The notes: generated by a model from the sequence alone, not told the origin. A stretch of 64,000 nt of DNA from Azolla caroliniana (GCA_043228905.1 JBHGNT010000012.1:19220001-19284000), one strand, 5' to 3'. Shown: positions 44,158 to 56,138, numbered from the stretch's first letter. Made by a program: numbers and translations.

Positions 44158-44548
44158 TGTTGAGAATCAAGCTCAACTTGGTCTAGTGTGTGAACTCACC
44201 TTGAGAGTGAATAGACACTCCAACGGTCAAGAGTCACCATTATGTCACCACTTTGTATTCTAGCATTTAGTATGAGTCATAGAATCATATTCTATGACAG
44301 ATAACTTATGAGCTTTCACATTCCCCATGCTCCATGAGTCTTGTAGTTAATGAAGAGAGAGGGTGACTATATAAAGCACCCTTCTCCCACCTTGTAAAAA
44401 TGTTGAGTCTTTCTCCTTTGTTAATATATTCTTACCTTGCGTATTCTCTGTGTCTTACTCCTTGTCTCTCACTCTCTCTCTCTCTCTCTCATACACACAC
44501 AGTCCATATCTATTCCGCTGCACAGAATCCATCTCTTGATTCTTTACA
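44158..44548 (+). repeat. 3' LTR of Copia-B
   Basis: 391 bp, TGTTGAGAATCAAGC ... TTCTTTACA. It is longer than the 5' LTR because of an expanded CT run at 44469-44490. The TAATA duplication follows. Confidence 0.93.
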
Positions 44549-44553
44549 TAATA

Positions 44554-44570
44554 TATATCTTTTGTTATCA

Positions 44571-44622
<52 letters not shown>

Positions 44623-44740
44623 CTTCTCTTGAGAGTTCTACACCTCCCTTAGTACTAATCCTCATCTTTTAGTACTAATTCCTTCTCTGTCTTAGTACTG
44701 TTCTTGACAATACTTCTCTGTCTTAGTACTGCTCCTGATA
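44554..44740 (+). repeat. 5' LTR of Gypsy-4, second part
   Basis: Resumes after the TAATA duplication of Copia-B. It has a CT microsatellite (44573-44620), TTAGTACTAA motifs, and a duplicated tail (ACTTCTCTGTCTTAGTACTG) absent in Gypsy-3. It ends CTGATA. TTGAACCGATTT follows at 44743-44754. Confidence 0.88.
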
Positions 44741-44836
44741 GTTTGAACCGATTTCGGTATCCTTCCTTCTCTTCCTTTATCTTCTTACTTCTCGCTCCCT
44801 TCATACTAATCTCTTATTCCTCTTTTCTCTCATACT

Positions 44837-45990
44837 ATGGCCACTGTTAGCGCTCAAGAATATCAATCTGTTTTTTCGGAGTTGCAATGCTTGAAAGAAA
44901 AGTTTCTCGCATTGGAACAAGAAAATCAACGACTGTTGGGGGAGCTTCAACAAATCTCCTTAGAGAAACAGCAAGCGCAACAACAACATGGGGAACTAGC
45001 GTTACGCGTGCAACAACTTGAAGCAACCATAGTAGCAATGCAACAACAAAGGATCTAGTACGCAGGGAGGTCATAAAGAACCCAAGATCAGCCTTCCCAT
45101 GAAATTCGATGGAACGCGATTGCAGTTTAGAGGATTCCTTAATCAGGTACAATTAGTCATTCAAATGCATCCTTCCCGATATCCCACCGATGCATCACGA
45201 TTGGGTTTAGTAGGCACGTTGTTAAGTGGCTCAGCTTTGGCATGGTTCACTCCGTTAGTTAGAAAAGGAATCTCCTTTACTAAACAAATTTGAAGAGTTT
45301 TTAAGTGAGTTTAAAGACTGTTTTGGAGATATCAACAACATAAGGACAACAATCAATAAAATCCGACGATTACGTCAAGGTGATCATCCAGCCTCCGCAT
45401 ACGCTGCAGATTTCTGCCTACTCGCCTCTGATATCCCTTGGGATGACCAAGCACTAATGGAGCAATTTTGTTATGGTCTACGTAATGATGTCAAGGATTT
45501 ACTTTTGACCTTCCCCGAAGAACCAAAGTCATTGACAGAAGCAATCAGTCGCGCAATGAGATGCGACAACCGTCTTTTCGAACGATGTTCGAAACGTCAG
45601 TTCCAGATGCCAAGGGCAAGATTAGAGCCCACCTACGCCTCAGTGGTAGCAAAACCTGTTCCAAGGGAGTCATATAATGCATCTCTAGTGAATATTCCAA
45701 CTCCTATGGAAATTGACAGTGCACGTCGTCGCGTACCATTATTGGAAGAAGAGAAGCAATGACGCTGAGCAAATCGACTATGTCTTTATTGTGGTGGACC
45801 AGGGCATATTGGAGTGAACTGTCCCCATAGGCCAAGAAGACAGGTGAACCAAATAGTTGCTAGTTCTAATTATACTAAACTCGAGTCTATTTTAGTAGGA
45901 ATATCTGATAGTCCTAATAGTACTAATAGCCCAAATCTATTGAACAAATTTGATGTCCTTAGTCAGTTAGAAGAAGAGTTAAACGACTAA
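44837..45990 (+). pseudogene. Gypsy-4 gag, Tf1/sushi type, with putative -1 frameshift site
   Basis: ATG 44837 (MATVSAQEYQSVFSELQCLK) opens the coiled-coil part. Indels near 45050 and 45260 change frame. The last part (MEQFCYGLRNDVKDLLLTFP, RAMRCDNRLFERCSKRQFQM) is open from 45457 to a TGA at 45760, the codon that is also TGA in Gypsy-3. A zinc-knuckle block CLYCGGPGHIGVNCPH follows in frame, then a TAA at 45988-45990. Just before the TAA is GTTAAAC (45978-45984), positioned as G-TTA-AAC in the gag frame. The -1 frame is open onward into pol. Confidence 0.85.
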
Positions 45991-46109
45991 GTCTAGCCAA
46001 AATAGGAGCCGTTTGGTTGGACAACCCTAGATCTGTGCAGCCCATTAGTGGTTCCATTCCCTCTAATCAAGTTGGCAATATGTTCTTAGCCCAAGTAACC
46101 GTTAGTACT
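45985..46109 (+). pseudogene. Gypsy-4 pol, first fragment
   Basis: From the frameshift point the -1 frame reads LAKIGAVWLDNPRSVQPISG and VGNMFLAQVTVSTKS, up to the Copia-E insertion at the AAAAG duplication (46110-46114). The protease catalytic DSG is on the other side, at 51597. Confidence 0.85.
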
Positions 46110-46114
46110 AAAAG

Positions 46115-46489
46115 TGTTGGGATTACGGTCCCTCCGGATGGAATGGTCAGATGTCCGGGAATCGGGAATGAAGACCCGGTTCCGGAGCCGGATAATGAAG
46201 ACCCGGTTCCGGAGCCGGATGATGAAGACCCGGTTCCGGATCCGGATGATGAAGACCCGGTTCCGGATCCGGATGATGAAGACCCCGGCTACGGAGCCGG
46301 ATGACGAATGTACCCGGAGAGAGATCCGGATGCGGGGACATACTTATGAATATGTTTGCCATGGGCCCTTGAGGCTATATTTGTAAATAGCCCGAAAGTC
46401 ATATGTGTATAAATATGACTTAGGGCAAACAGTTTTGATGTGGTTACTCATTTTTTTGGTTTTCCACTTAGAGGGAGCTAAGTGAGCAG

Positions 46490-46524
<35 letters not shown>

Positions 46525-46787
46525 GAAGAGGTCGTTGCCTCTGTGTATTACCGCCGCCTGTGGCGAAGACAGTGAGCTCAAGGTTGTTGCCTTGTAGCTT
46601 CACCATTGTACATCTCTGTTCATAGTGATAGTTGGAGTTTGAGGACTCCCGTGGTTTTTCCCATTTAGGGTTTTCCACATAAAACATCCAGTGTACTCTT
46701 CTCTCTATTGACTTCGTGCATTTTGTATTTCCTGTTTTCTGTGAGTTAATCATATTCCTCGGTTGTGGCCGAGCACTGTGCTCATCA
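46115..46787 (+). repeat. 5' LTR of Copia-E with a 27-bp minisatellite
   Basis: 673 bp. Five tandem 27-bp units (GAAGACCCGGTTCCGGAGCC...) occupy 46170-46304. A GA run lies at 46493-46522, and TATAAATATGACTTAGGG near 46409 is the likely promoter. Confidence 0.95.
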
Positions 46788-46817
46788 AGTGGTATCAGAG
46801 CGACGGCAGTGCAGAAA

Positions 46818-49800
46818 ATGGAAGGCGGCAGCAGCGGGCAGCCGGGGATGATGGTGCTGAATGCGCAGAACTACGCCGACTGGAAGATAAAGATGGAGGA
46901 TCTGCTCATTGTTCGGGACCTGTATGAACCGATTGACAGGTCGGAAATACCCAAGGGGGTACTTGAGACGGAATGGAGGCTTCTGAACCGGAAAGCCGTT
47001 GCAACCATTCGGCAATACGTCGACGTGAGCGTTCTACAACATGTGGCGAACGACACCAACGCATACGAGATGTGGCGGAAGCTGTCAGGCCTCTACGAGA
47101 GGAAGAATGCGTTGAACCGGACCTCCCTGATGAGGAAGATAGTGAACCTCAAGTACCGGGACGGCGAGAGTATGGTGGAACACGTAAGCACGTTCATGGG
47201 ATTCGTGAACCAGCTTGCGGCGATCAAGTTCCCGTTGGAGGATGCAATGCAAGCCATCATCCTGATGTGTACATTGCCGGAAAGCTGGGAGAACTTGGTG
47301 GTGACTCTCAGCACCTCCTGCACCGAAGATAACTTGTCCCTACAAACGGTAAAGACAAGTATTTTGAACGAAGAAGCGCGTCGGAGAGATAAAGAACTGG
47401 CCTCCGACTCGAAGGCGCTGCTTACCGAATCGGAACGGGGAAGACAACGGAACCGGAGTCCGCAAAGACGGGAGAAGTCGGGGACCCGGTCGCAGTCAAG
47501 AGGAAGGCCCACATGCTTCCACTGTGGGAAGCCGGGGCACTTCCGGAAGAATTGTCGGCATTACCGAAAAGACAACGGAGCCGACGACACCGATTCGAAG
47601 AAGTCACCGGAGCGAAACGGTGCATACCGGGGAGCCACGGACCGGAGAGGTCCGGATCGGCGAGGGCAGGACCGGAAAGGAACGACGGCACTCGCGGCAA
47701 GTGAAGAAGAGATAATGCTCATTACCGAAGAGAGGGAGCTGAACCTTGCCGGTGAAGAGATGACCTGGGTGGTCGATTCCGGAGCATCGTTCCACCTGAC
47801 CCCGGAGAAGAAATACTTCTCATCCTACACAGCCGGTGAGCACGGCTGTGTCCGGATGGGAAATGAAGGTACATGCCGGATTGCCGGCATAGGAGACGTG
47901 TGGCTGATGACATCAACCGGATGCAAGATGCTGCTGAAGGATGTTCGACACGTTCCGGAGGTTCGATTGAACCTGGTTTCGGCCGGGAGGCTAGACGATG
48001 AAGGCTACACGGGTAGCATCCAGAACAGTGTCATGAAATTCAGCAAAGGGAGCCTGATAGTGGCTCGGGCCCGGAAGATCAACACACTGTACCTGATGAA
48101 TTCCCGGCTATGTCCGGAGGAGCTGAACGTGGCAGCTGACACTGCCGGTGAGCTATGGCACAAGAGACTGTGCCACATGAGCGAGAAGGGGATGAAGAGG
48201 CTTGCCGAAGACAACCTGATACCGGTAAAGCATGTACACTTGGGGAAGTGTACCGACTGTCTGGCCGGTAAGCAAAACCGGACCTCCTTCCACTCAAGGC
48301 CACCGACGAGACGTAGTGCACCATTGGAGTTGGTGCACACTGACGTGTGTCAAGTAGAAACGAAGTCACATGGCGGAGCCCAGTACTTCGTGACATTCAT
48401 TGATGACCACAGCCGGAAGCTGTGGACGGCACCGTTGAAGACAAAGGACCAAGTATTGTCCGTCTTCAAAGAACTTCACGCGAGAGTGGAAAGAGAATCC
48501 GGCAAGAAGCTGAAAGCGATACGAGCGGATAACGGAGGGGAATACCGGGGGCAGTTCGCGGAGTACTGTCGCTCGAAGGGAATCCGGCTCGAGTTTACTG
48601 TGCCGAAGACGCCGGAACTGAACAGGCTGGCCGAGAGGATGAACCGGACCATAATGGAGAGGGTCCGGAGTATGCTGGCGCATGCGAAATTACCCAAGGG
48701 GTTTTGGGCTGAGGCAATGTCGACGGCGACATACGTGATAAACAGATCACCCTCAGTACCTTTGGACGGAGACACGCCGCAGAGAGTGTGGACCGGTAGG
48801 GAAGTATCCTACCGGCATCTGAAGGTGTTCGGGTGTCTCGCATACGTGCATGTGGCAAAGGACCGGAGAGGAAAGCTAGATCCAAAGACCCGGCCATGCA
48901 TATTCCTCGGTTACGGCGATGACGAGTTCGGCTACCGAGTATGGGACCCGGTCGACAAAAAGATATTCCGGAGTCGTGATATCATCTTCATGGAGGACAA
49001 GACACTCGCCGACTGGGAGTCGGAGAAGAAGATGAAGAGCTCCAAGTCGACTGGTGAGGATCAACTCTACGAGGAGCAGTCCCGACCGGCAAGGGACCGG
49101 TTAGCACTCGAGGATCCGGCCGAAGACGGTGAAGAAACAGAACCGGCCGAGGAAGATGAAACTGATACCGGAACCGGCCCCGATCCCGAAATGGATTCGG
49201 ATGAAGAGGAAACGGAGGAGCCGGTTACCGAAGCTCCGGAACGGAGATATCCTCTAAGAGAGAGAAGGGCCCCCCGGAGATTTCCGGAACCAGAGCACGT
49301 GTTGCTAACCGACGAGGGGGAGCCGGAGAGTTTTGAAGAAGCAAGGCTTGACACCCATAGCCGCAGGTGGTTAAGTGCCATGCAGGAGGAGATGGATTCC
49401 CTGCATGAGAACCACACATATGAACTTGTGGAGTTGCCGAAAGGAAAGCGGGCACTTCGAAACAAGTGGGTGTTCAAGCTGAAACCGGGAGATGCCGGAA
49501 ACCCCCCGAGATACAAAGCCAGGATCGTGGTGAAGGGGTTCCAGCAGAAGAAGGGCGTCGACTTCGACGAGATATTTGCCCCGGTAGTGAAGATGACCTC
49601 CATCCGGACGGTGCTGAGCATAGCGGCAAGCATGGACCTCGAGGTAGAACAGATGGACGTGAAGACGGTGACCTCGAAGAAGAGATCTACATGCAGCAAC
49701 CGGAAGGATTCGAGAAGAAAGGGAAGGAGCACCTGGTATGCCGGTTGAAGAAGAGCCTTTATGGACTGAAGCAGGCTCCCCGGCAATGGTACCGGAAGTT

Positions 49801-50878
49801 CGACTCTTTCATGACCGACGAAGGGTACCACAAAATGCAGTCCGATCACTGCGTGTTTGTGAAGAAGTTCGAGGGAGGAGACCCAAAGATACTCCTCCTG
49901 TACGTGGACGACATGTTGATCGTCGGACGGGACCAGGTCAAGATACGAATGCTGAAGAAAGCGCTTCACCGAACCTTCTCAATGAAGGACCTGGGTCCGG
50001 CGAGGCAAATACTAGGGATGCACATCATCCGGGACCGGAAGAAGAAGCAGTTGTGGCTGTCTCAGGAGAAGTACGTGACAAAAGTGCTTCACCGGTTCAA
50101 CATGTCGGAAGCAAGACCGGTCAGGTCAACCCTCCCGGCAAACTGCAAGTTGTCCAGCAAGCAAAGTCCCAAGACAAAGGTTGAAAAGGAGTATATGATG
50201 AAGATACCATATGCCTCTGCCGTCGGGAGCTTGATGTACGCAATGGTGTGTACCCGACCGGACATTGGATACGAAGTAGGAGTGGTGAGCCGGTATATGA
50301 GTAATCCCGGCAAGGAGCACTGGAACGCGGTCAAATGGATACTCCGATACTTAAAGGGCACTTCGAACATGTGCCTCCGATTCGGCTCCGGTAAGCCCGA
50401 ACTCGATGGATTTACCGATTCGGACATGTCGGCTGATGCAGATACCAGCCGGTCTACATCTGGGTATGTAATGACATATGCAGGGGGAGCCGTTTCGTGG
50501 TAGTCGAGGCTGCAGAAGACGGATGCTTTGTCAACCACGGAGGCGGAGTACATGGCGGCTGTTGAAGCCGGCAAGGAAATGATATGGATGAAGGACTTCA
50601 TTAGAGAGCTCGGTATCCGGCAGGAGGAGTACCGACTCTACTGCGACAGTCAGAGTGCCATCCACCTTGCGAAGAACGCGGCCTATCACTCCCGGACGAA
50701 GCACATCCAGCGAAGATATCACTGGATCCGGGAAAGGATAGAAGACCAGGAGTTCGTGCTGACGAAGATCCACACGGACGAGAACGGGTCAGACATGCTG
50801 ACCAAAGTGCTCACACCCGACAAGTTGGAAGCGTGCCGGAAGAGGGTCGGACTGGAAAGACATCCCATGCCGAAGTGA
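46818..50878 (+). pseudogene. Copia-E Gag-Pol, one short deletion and one stop
   Basis: ATG 46818 (MEGGSSGQPGMMVLNAQNYA) follows the primer site closely. Gag core ALNRTSLMRKIVNLKYRDGE; zinc knuckle CFHCGKPGHFRKNC near residue 232; protease VVDSGASFHLTPEK near 318; pre-integrase HKRLCHMSEKGMKRLAEDNL. Integrase has Asp in LELVHTDVCQVE, Asp in AIRADNGGEYRGQF and Glu in LNRLAERMNRTIMERVRSML. RT follows, with YVDDMLIVGRDQ near 49900. A deletion near 49665 removes about 13 bp from the VKTAFLHG-type block and shifts frame. TAG at 50501 replaces a Gln codon before SRLQ. RNase H continues to 50878 (MPK stop). Over 1,300 codons otherwise readable. Confidence 0.96.
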
Positions 50879-50888
50879 AGGGGGAGTT

Positions 50889-51264
50889 TGTTGGGATTAC
50901 GGTCCCTCCGGATGGAATGGTCAGATGTCCGGGAATCGGGAATGAAGACCCGGTTCTGGAGCCGGATAATGAAGACCTGGTTCCGGAGCCGGATGATGAA
51001 GACCCGGTTCCGGATCCGGATGATGAAGACCCCGGCTACGGAGCCGGATGATGAAGACCCCGGCTACGGAGCCGGATGACGAATGTACCCGGAGAGAGAT
51101 CCGGATGCGGGGACATACTTATGAATATGTTTGTCATGGGCCCTTGAGGCTATATTTGTAAATAGCCCGAAAGTCATATGTGTATAAATATGACTTAGGG
51201 CAAACAGTTTTGATGTGGTTACTCATTTTTTTGGTTTTCCACTTAGAGGGAGCTAAGTGAGCAG

Positions 51265-51297
<33 letters not shown>

Positions 51298-51560
51298 GAA
51301 GAGGTCGTTGCCTCTGTGTATTACCGCCGCCTGTGGCGAAGACAGTGAGCTCAAGGTTGTTGCCTTGTAGCTTCACCATTGTACATCTCTGTTTGTAGTG
51401 ATAGTTGGAGTTTGAGGACTCCCGTGGTTTTTCCCATTTAGGGTTTTCCACGTAAAACATCCAGTGTACTCTTCTCTCTATTGACTTCGTGCATTTTGTA
51501 TTTCCTGTTTTCTGTGAGTTAATCATATTCCTCGGTTGTGGCCGAGCACTGTGCTCATCA
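50889..51560 (+). repeat. 3' LTR of Copia-E
   Basis: 672 bp. Its 27-bp array (50944-51078) also has five units but in a different order: two copies of the CCCCGGCTACGG variant and one GGATCC unit, against one and two in the 5' LTR. Confidence 0.95.
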
Positions 51561-51565
51561 AAAAG

Positions 51566-54500
51566 TACCTCTCCAGTACATGTCTTAGCACTCCTAGATT
51601 CCGGAGCTAATTCTTGCTTCATGGATAGGAATTTTGCCCAAGCTCATCAAATATCCCTAAGAAAACTCCCATGTCTAGCCTCTATAGTAGGCATTGATGG
51701 TCATCCCATTGCTTCTAGAAATATCATAGAAGAGTCAAAGCCCGTTAATATTGTCCTAGATAATTTAGCGTGTGTTGTATCCTTTAATATAATTAGTATC
51801 CCAGAACATCCCATTGTTTTGGGATTACCATGCCTCGGATTACATAACCCAGACATATCTTGGAGAGCAAGAGAAATCCGGTATCGACAAACCCGAGGAT
51901 CTACGCATAAGATTGCAACCACGTAGATTACAGTGGCTTGAATAAGGTCACCATCAGGAATAGGTACGCACTTCCCCTTATTTCAAGTCTTTTAGAACAG
52001 AATTGACTTACAAGGAGCATATAACCTCGTACGGATCTGACCAGGAGATGAATGGAAGACTGCATTTCGCACCAAATATGGGCACTTTGAGTATACGGTC
52101 ATGCCATTCGGCCTCACTAATGCACCAACAGTCTTCCGGCACATGGCAAATGATATATTCCGAGATCTATTGGAGGTTTGTTTGATCATCTATTTGGATG
52201 ATCTATTGGTTTATTCGAAGACCCAAGAAGAGCATGATTCTCATGTACTGTTAGTACCAAAATGACTTCGAGAACATGGTCTTTATGCAAAGCTGGAAAA
52301 ATATAGTTTTAAGTGCAACTAGGTAGAATTTCTGGGCTATGTCATTTCCTCGGAAGGCATCTCCATGGATCCAGCTAAGGTCAAAACGGTGGTAGAGTGG
52401 CAAACTCCGCGTTCGTTGCGAGATGTGCAATGCTTTTTAGGCTTTGCCAATTTCTACCGCAAGTTTATACAGGATTACTCAAAGCTTGTCTTGCCTCTCA
52501 CATAGCTCACCATGAAGGAACAATCGTTCGTTTGGTTTGAAGAAGCAGACATGGCTTTTGAGAGTCTTAAGAAGGCATTTACATCAGCTCCTATTCTGGC
52601 TCATGTTGATCCGGAAAAACCATTCATCATCGAAGCAGACGCATCAGATTTCGCGTTGGGTAGCATTCTGTCACAACAAGGCGATGATGAAAAGATCCAT
52701 CCTGTGGCTTTCTATTCACGCAAGTTTGACGCTGCTGAAATCAACTATGAAATTCATGATAAGGAGCTATTAGCAATAGTGGACTCTTTTACACAATGGA
52801 GGCATTTTCTAGAGGGATCTTCTCATCAAGTCACCGTATTCAGTGATCACAAAAACATTGCCTACTTTTAGAATGCTTGTGTGTTAAATTGACATCAAGC
52901 TTGGTGGGCCCAATTCCTCACTTTTTTCGACTTCAAAATTACATATCGTCCGGGGAAGCAACAAGGGAAGGTAGATGCATTATCATGGCGCTCGTATCTA
53001 GCACCGCGTCCTGGCGAGCCAGCTTTCGATAACCAAAAGCAAGTAATCCTGGGACCAGCACGACTACAAGCAACGTAGGTCTTCGGGATGCCCTTGGATT
53101 CCCACGTTATCGATACCATACATGAGGACCTAAAGACAGATGCTTTCGCCCAAGCCATTCTAGCGCAAATTGATCCCTCTCGAGCATCTTCTTCACAGTC
53201 GCAACAACTAGATACGGACTATCGACAATTCGAATGTCATGATGGATTACTATTCTTTAAGAAACTCTTGTATGTTCCTAATGGTTCTTGTCACCTTTGG
53301 TAGTCGAAAATTGTCATTACACATATACTGCTGGGCATTTTGGTAGTACTAAAACATTAGATTTAGTACAATGATCATTCTAGTGGCCCCATATGCGACA
53401 ATTTGTCGAAGATTTTGTTCGGACTTGTGATAAATGTTGCAAAGAAAAAATGCCAAGGCATCATCCATATGGTTTATTAGAACCATTACCAAATCCAAGC
53501 AAGCCGTGGCAATCCATTGCTCTAGATTTCATCACAGATCTTCCAGTCTCTAAAGGATTCAATGCGATCTTAACAGTAGTAGATCGATATACGAAGATGG
53601 CCCATTTTCTGCCATGTACTAAGGAAATCTCTACTGAGGAAACCGCGAAACTATCATGCGTGAAGTATGTCGGCATCATGGCCTTCCCGATAGTATCATC
53701 AGCGATTGTGGACCCCAATTCGTCTCGAAATTCTGGAAGCACCTCTTTAAAATGCTCAAGGTCACTTGTAACCTCTCCTCCGGCTACCACCCGCAAACAG
53801 ATAGCCAAGCAAAACGAACAAATCAAACGTTGGAGCGCTATCTTCAGTGCTTTTTAAGCTATCATCAAGATGACTGGGCGGATATTCTCCACTTCGCCGA
53901 ATTTGCGTATAATAACTCTGTCCACTCATCGACAAAGGTTACACCATTTCAGGCTTATACGGGTTGTCACCCCTAGTGGTGTTTATTTGAAACCCCAGAG
54001 TTACCCACAAATCCTTGCGTAGAGGATCGTTTGGAGCGGTTACGCAAGATACAAGCGGATTTATCTACTCATCTATAGCAAGCAAGACAAATACACAAGG
54101 TTTACGCAGATCGGCATCGGCTTCCATCCAGTTTTAACATTGGAGATCGGGTATGGCTACTTCGACGACACATCAAGACTACTCGCCCACGTGAGAAGTT
54201 GGATTATCGGTGATTAGGTCCTTTCCGTATTATCGGAAAAATTAATGATGTCACTTTTCGTCTCGATCTACCTCCACAACTTTGGATACATCCGGTGTTT
54301 CATAGTTCTCTCCTCGAACCCAATCAAGACAACACCATCCCAGGTCGTATTAAACAACCTCCACCCCCGATCGAACTTGAAGATGGACCTGAGTACGAGG
54401 TTGCCGCCATCCTCGATTCCAAGATTGTTCGCAACAAGTTCTACTATTTTGTTGATTGGCTAGGATATAGCTCCAACGAGCATACTTGGGAACCAATAGA

Positions 54501-54621
54501 GAATGTGACCAATGCTCATGCTTTTCTTGAAGACTTCCATCGTCAATATCCAGACAAACCAGGTCCTCAATCCAAAACGACTCGTGACACTCGTCATTTT
54601 AAAGGGGGGATAGTGTCATGA
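51566..54621 (+). pseudogene. Gypsy-4 pol: protease to chromodomain, with deletions
   Basis: Protease ALLDSGANSCFMDRNF. At about 51912 the text jumps from the protease spacer to the RT (VDYSGLNKVTIRNRYA), so compared with Gypsy-3 about 390 bp, including the RT N-terminus, are missing. A second loss of about 30 bp lies near 51998. [20 protein letters not shown] and RNase H EADASDFALGSILSQQG are readable. Integrase ALDFITDLPVSKGFNAILTV and the Glu region HPQTDSQAKRTNQTLERYL are intact in sequence. The chromodomain YEVAAILDSK and FYYFVDWLGYSSNEHTWEP is followed by a stop within 54619-54621. Numerous stops and shifts. Confidence 0.9.
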
Positions 54622-55067
54622 TATGGCAAAACTCGAACCCATGACCTTATGTTACATGGGTCTAACTCTTGACCATTAAAGTATATGTTGTAATACAAAA
54701 AATATTATTTTTATTTAAGTTTTACTATAAAAAATTGATGTATATTCCAGATTTCTCTGGAACATTCTAGAAACTTCAAGAGTACTCCTGAGAACACTAT
54801 AAAAGGAGGCACAAGGCATTATTTTGAACCAAATCGGTTCAACGCTAGTCTTAATCCTCCTAGCTACTATTGTATATTCTCTTAACATAATATATATATT
54901 TTGTTGTCATCATTTTGTCGCTCTCTCTCACTCACTCACTCACTCTTTCCTTCGCTCAAGAGTTCTACGCCTCGCTTAGTACTAATCCTCATCTTTTAGT
55001 ACTAATTCCTTCTCTATCTTAGTATTGTTCATGACAATACTTCTCTGTCTTAGTACTGCTACTGATA
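54614..55067 (+). repeat. 3' LTR of Gypsy-4
   Basis: 454 bp after the polypurine tract AAAGGGGGGATAG. It contains the antisense tRNA-like segment (54614-54690), TATAAAAG at 54798 and an intact AAATCGGTTCAA at 54831-54842, 33 nt from the TATA start. It ends CTGATA, then the TAGCC duplication. Confidence 0.92.
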
Positions 55068-55072
55068 TAGCC

Positions 55073-55706
55073 GAGCGAAAGAATCAGACAATCGATGAAG
55101 TCGCCAGGGCAATGCTTGAAGAGTTCAGCATATGCCAAAGTTTTACTAGGCTAAAGCCATAAGGATGGCTATATACTTGCAGAATCGGACCACTCCTAAT
55201 GGAGGAGTGTCGCCACACGAGTTGTATTTCGAAAAAAAGCCGAACTTGGGATAGTTGAGTATTTTCGGCAGCATTGCGTATGTGCATGTGCCGAAGGAGA
55301 AGAGGAGGAAGTTGGACGCCAAAGCCGAGAAGTGTATCTTGGTCGGCTATTCAGACAACCAGAAGGGGTATAAGTGCTATAACCCCCGAACAAAGGAAGT
55401 TTGCGTAAGCCGAGATGTCGTGTTCGACGAGTCCGCTTCGTGGTACTTGCCTTCACCTCCAATACCTCATGACTCCATTCCGAATTCTGAAGAAGAGGTC
55501 AATGAGGCCAAGCTACCTCCGCGTGATGAGGAAATTGGAGCTCTGATAGAGAGTCTGATCTCATTTCGGCTAAGTCGGCCGAAAGAGGGGTTGGGCCGAG
55601 ATGGCCAACCAAATGAAGAGCCGGCGAGTAGTGGAAACTCGGTCGTGTTGTCCCTGCGTAAAGAACCGATGAGACAGTTTACGCGTAAAGAAAAAGGGAA
55701 GAAGAA
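55073..55706 (+). pseudogene. Copia-A2 integrase C-terminal part
   Basis: Starts ERKNQTIDEVARAMLEEF in one frame, shifts near 55235, then reads [40 protein letters not shown] and [20 protein letters not shown], followed by the acidic linker. The last codons (KEKGKKN) abut the Copia-A3 LTR, and the linker continues at 61433. Confidence 0.9.
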
Positions 55707-56138
55707 TGTTGAGATACAAGCTCAACATTGGTCGGATCGGCTGTGCAAGCCGAGAACCGGATCGGTTAGGCCGGACAGGTGCGTAAAACGGGTGCGTAAA
55801 CCAGTACGCAAACCGGTGCGTAACGAGAAGCCATAGCGGTGCGTAAACCACAAGGCCGTTGGAAAGATATTCCACGTAGGAATATATTTTGGGAATTAGC
55901 GTAGAGCTCAGTTATGAGCATTGAAGTACGTGTCAGTACTTCTGTCAGTCCGTATGGACTTGTATAAAAGTGCTCACTAAGCAGATCCTATGTACAGATT
56001 GAGTATTATTTTGAATCGAGTTTTGTGTGTGTTCTTTCTCTCTGTCTCGCCCGCGTACTGTGCATATACAAGCTCTCCATTAAACCTGCGTATTCTCTAC
56101 GTTCGATTTCCTATTGCTTCTGCATGCTATGGTTCACA
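55707..56138 (+). repeat. 5' LTR of Copia-A3
   Basis: 432 bp. A GGTGCGTAAAC-type motif recurs several times in U3 (55770-55855), and TATAAAAGTGCTCACT near 55963 is the promoter. A 14-bp difference near 55765 separates it from the 3' LTR. Confidence 0.93.

Larger units (their letters stand above)
27133..44548 (+). mobile_element. Copia-B, complete ends, split by Copia-D and a solo LTR
   Basis: LTRs 27133-27506 and 44158-44548 begin TGTTGAGAATCAAGCTCAAC and end TTCTTTACA. The duplication is TAATA (27128-27132 and 44549-44553). The primer site TGGTATCAGAGC is at 27507. Gag, protease and integrase occupy 27666-29781. Copia-D follows (29787-40906), then the integrase tail, a solo LTR (41040-41845), RT and RNase H to 43918, and two polypurine tracts. 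It sits in the 5' LTR of Gypsy-4. Confidence 0.93.
46115..51560 (+). mobile_element. Copia-E, complete, well preserved
   Basis: 5,446 bp with a perfect AAAAG duplication (46110-46114 and 51561-51565). LTRs 46115-46787 and 50889-51560 start TGTTGGGATTACGGTCCC and end TGCTCATCA, with only a handful of differences. The primer site TGGTATCAGAGC is two bases after the LTR at 46790. The polyprotein runs 46818-50878 and a polypurine tract AGGGGGAGTT adjoins the 3' LTR. It interrupts Gypsy-4 pol. Confidence 0.96.
26870..55067 (+). mobile_element. Gypsy-4, Tf1/sushi-like element, split by Copia-B and Copia-E
   Basis: The 5' LTR starts at 26870 (TGTCATGATATGG), is cut at 27132 by Copia-B and resumes at 44554-44740. 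Gag lies at 44837-45990 and the start of pol at 45985-46109. Copia-E then intervenes, pol continues at 51566-54621 and the 3' LTR is 54614-55067. Target duplications are TAACC (26865-26869) and TAGCC (55068-55072), one mismatch. It is the same family as Gypsy-3 (34627-40293), which lies inside it by way of Copia-B and Copia-D. Confidence 0.88.

Noticed and set aside
49067-49969. A 300-codon minus-strand frame
   Set aside because: Antisense of Copia-E pol. No independent motif.
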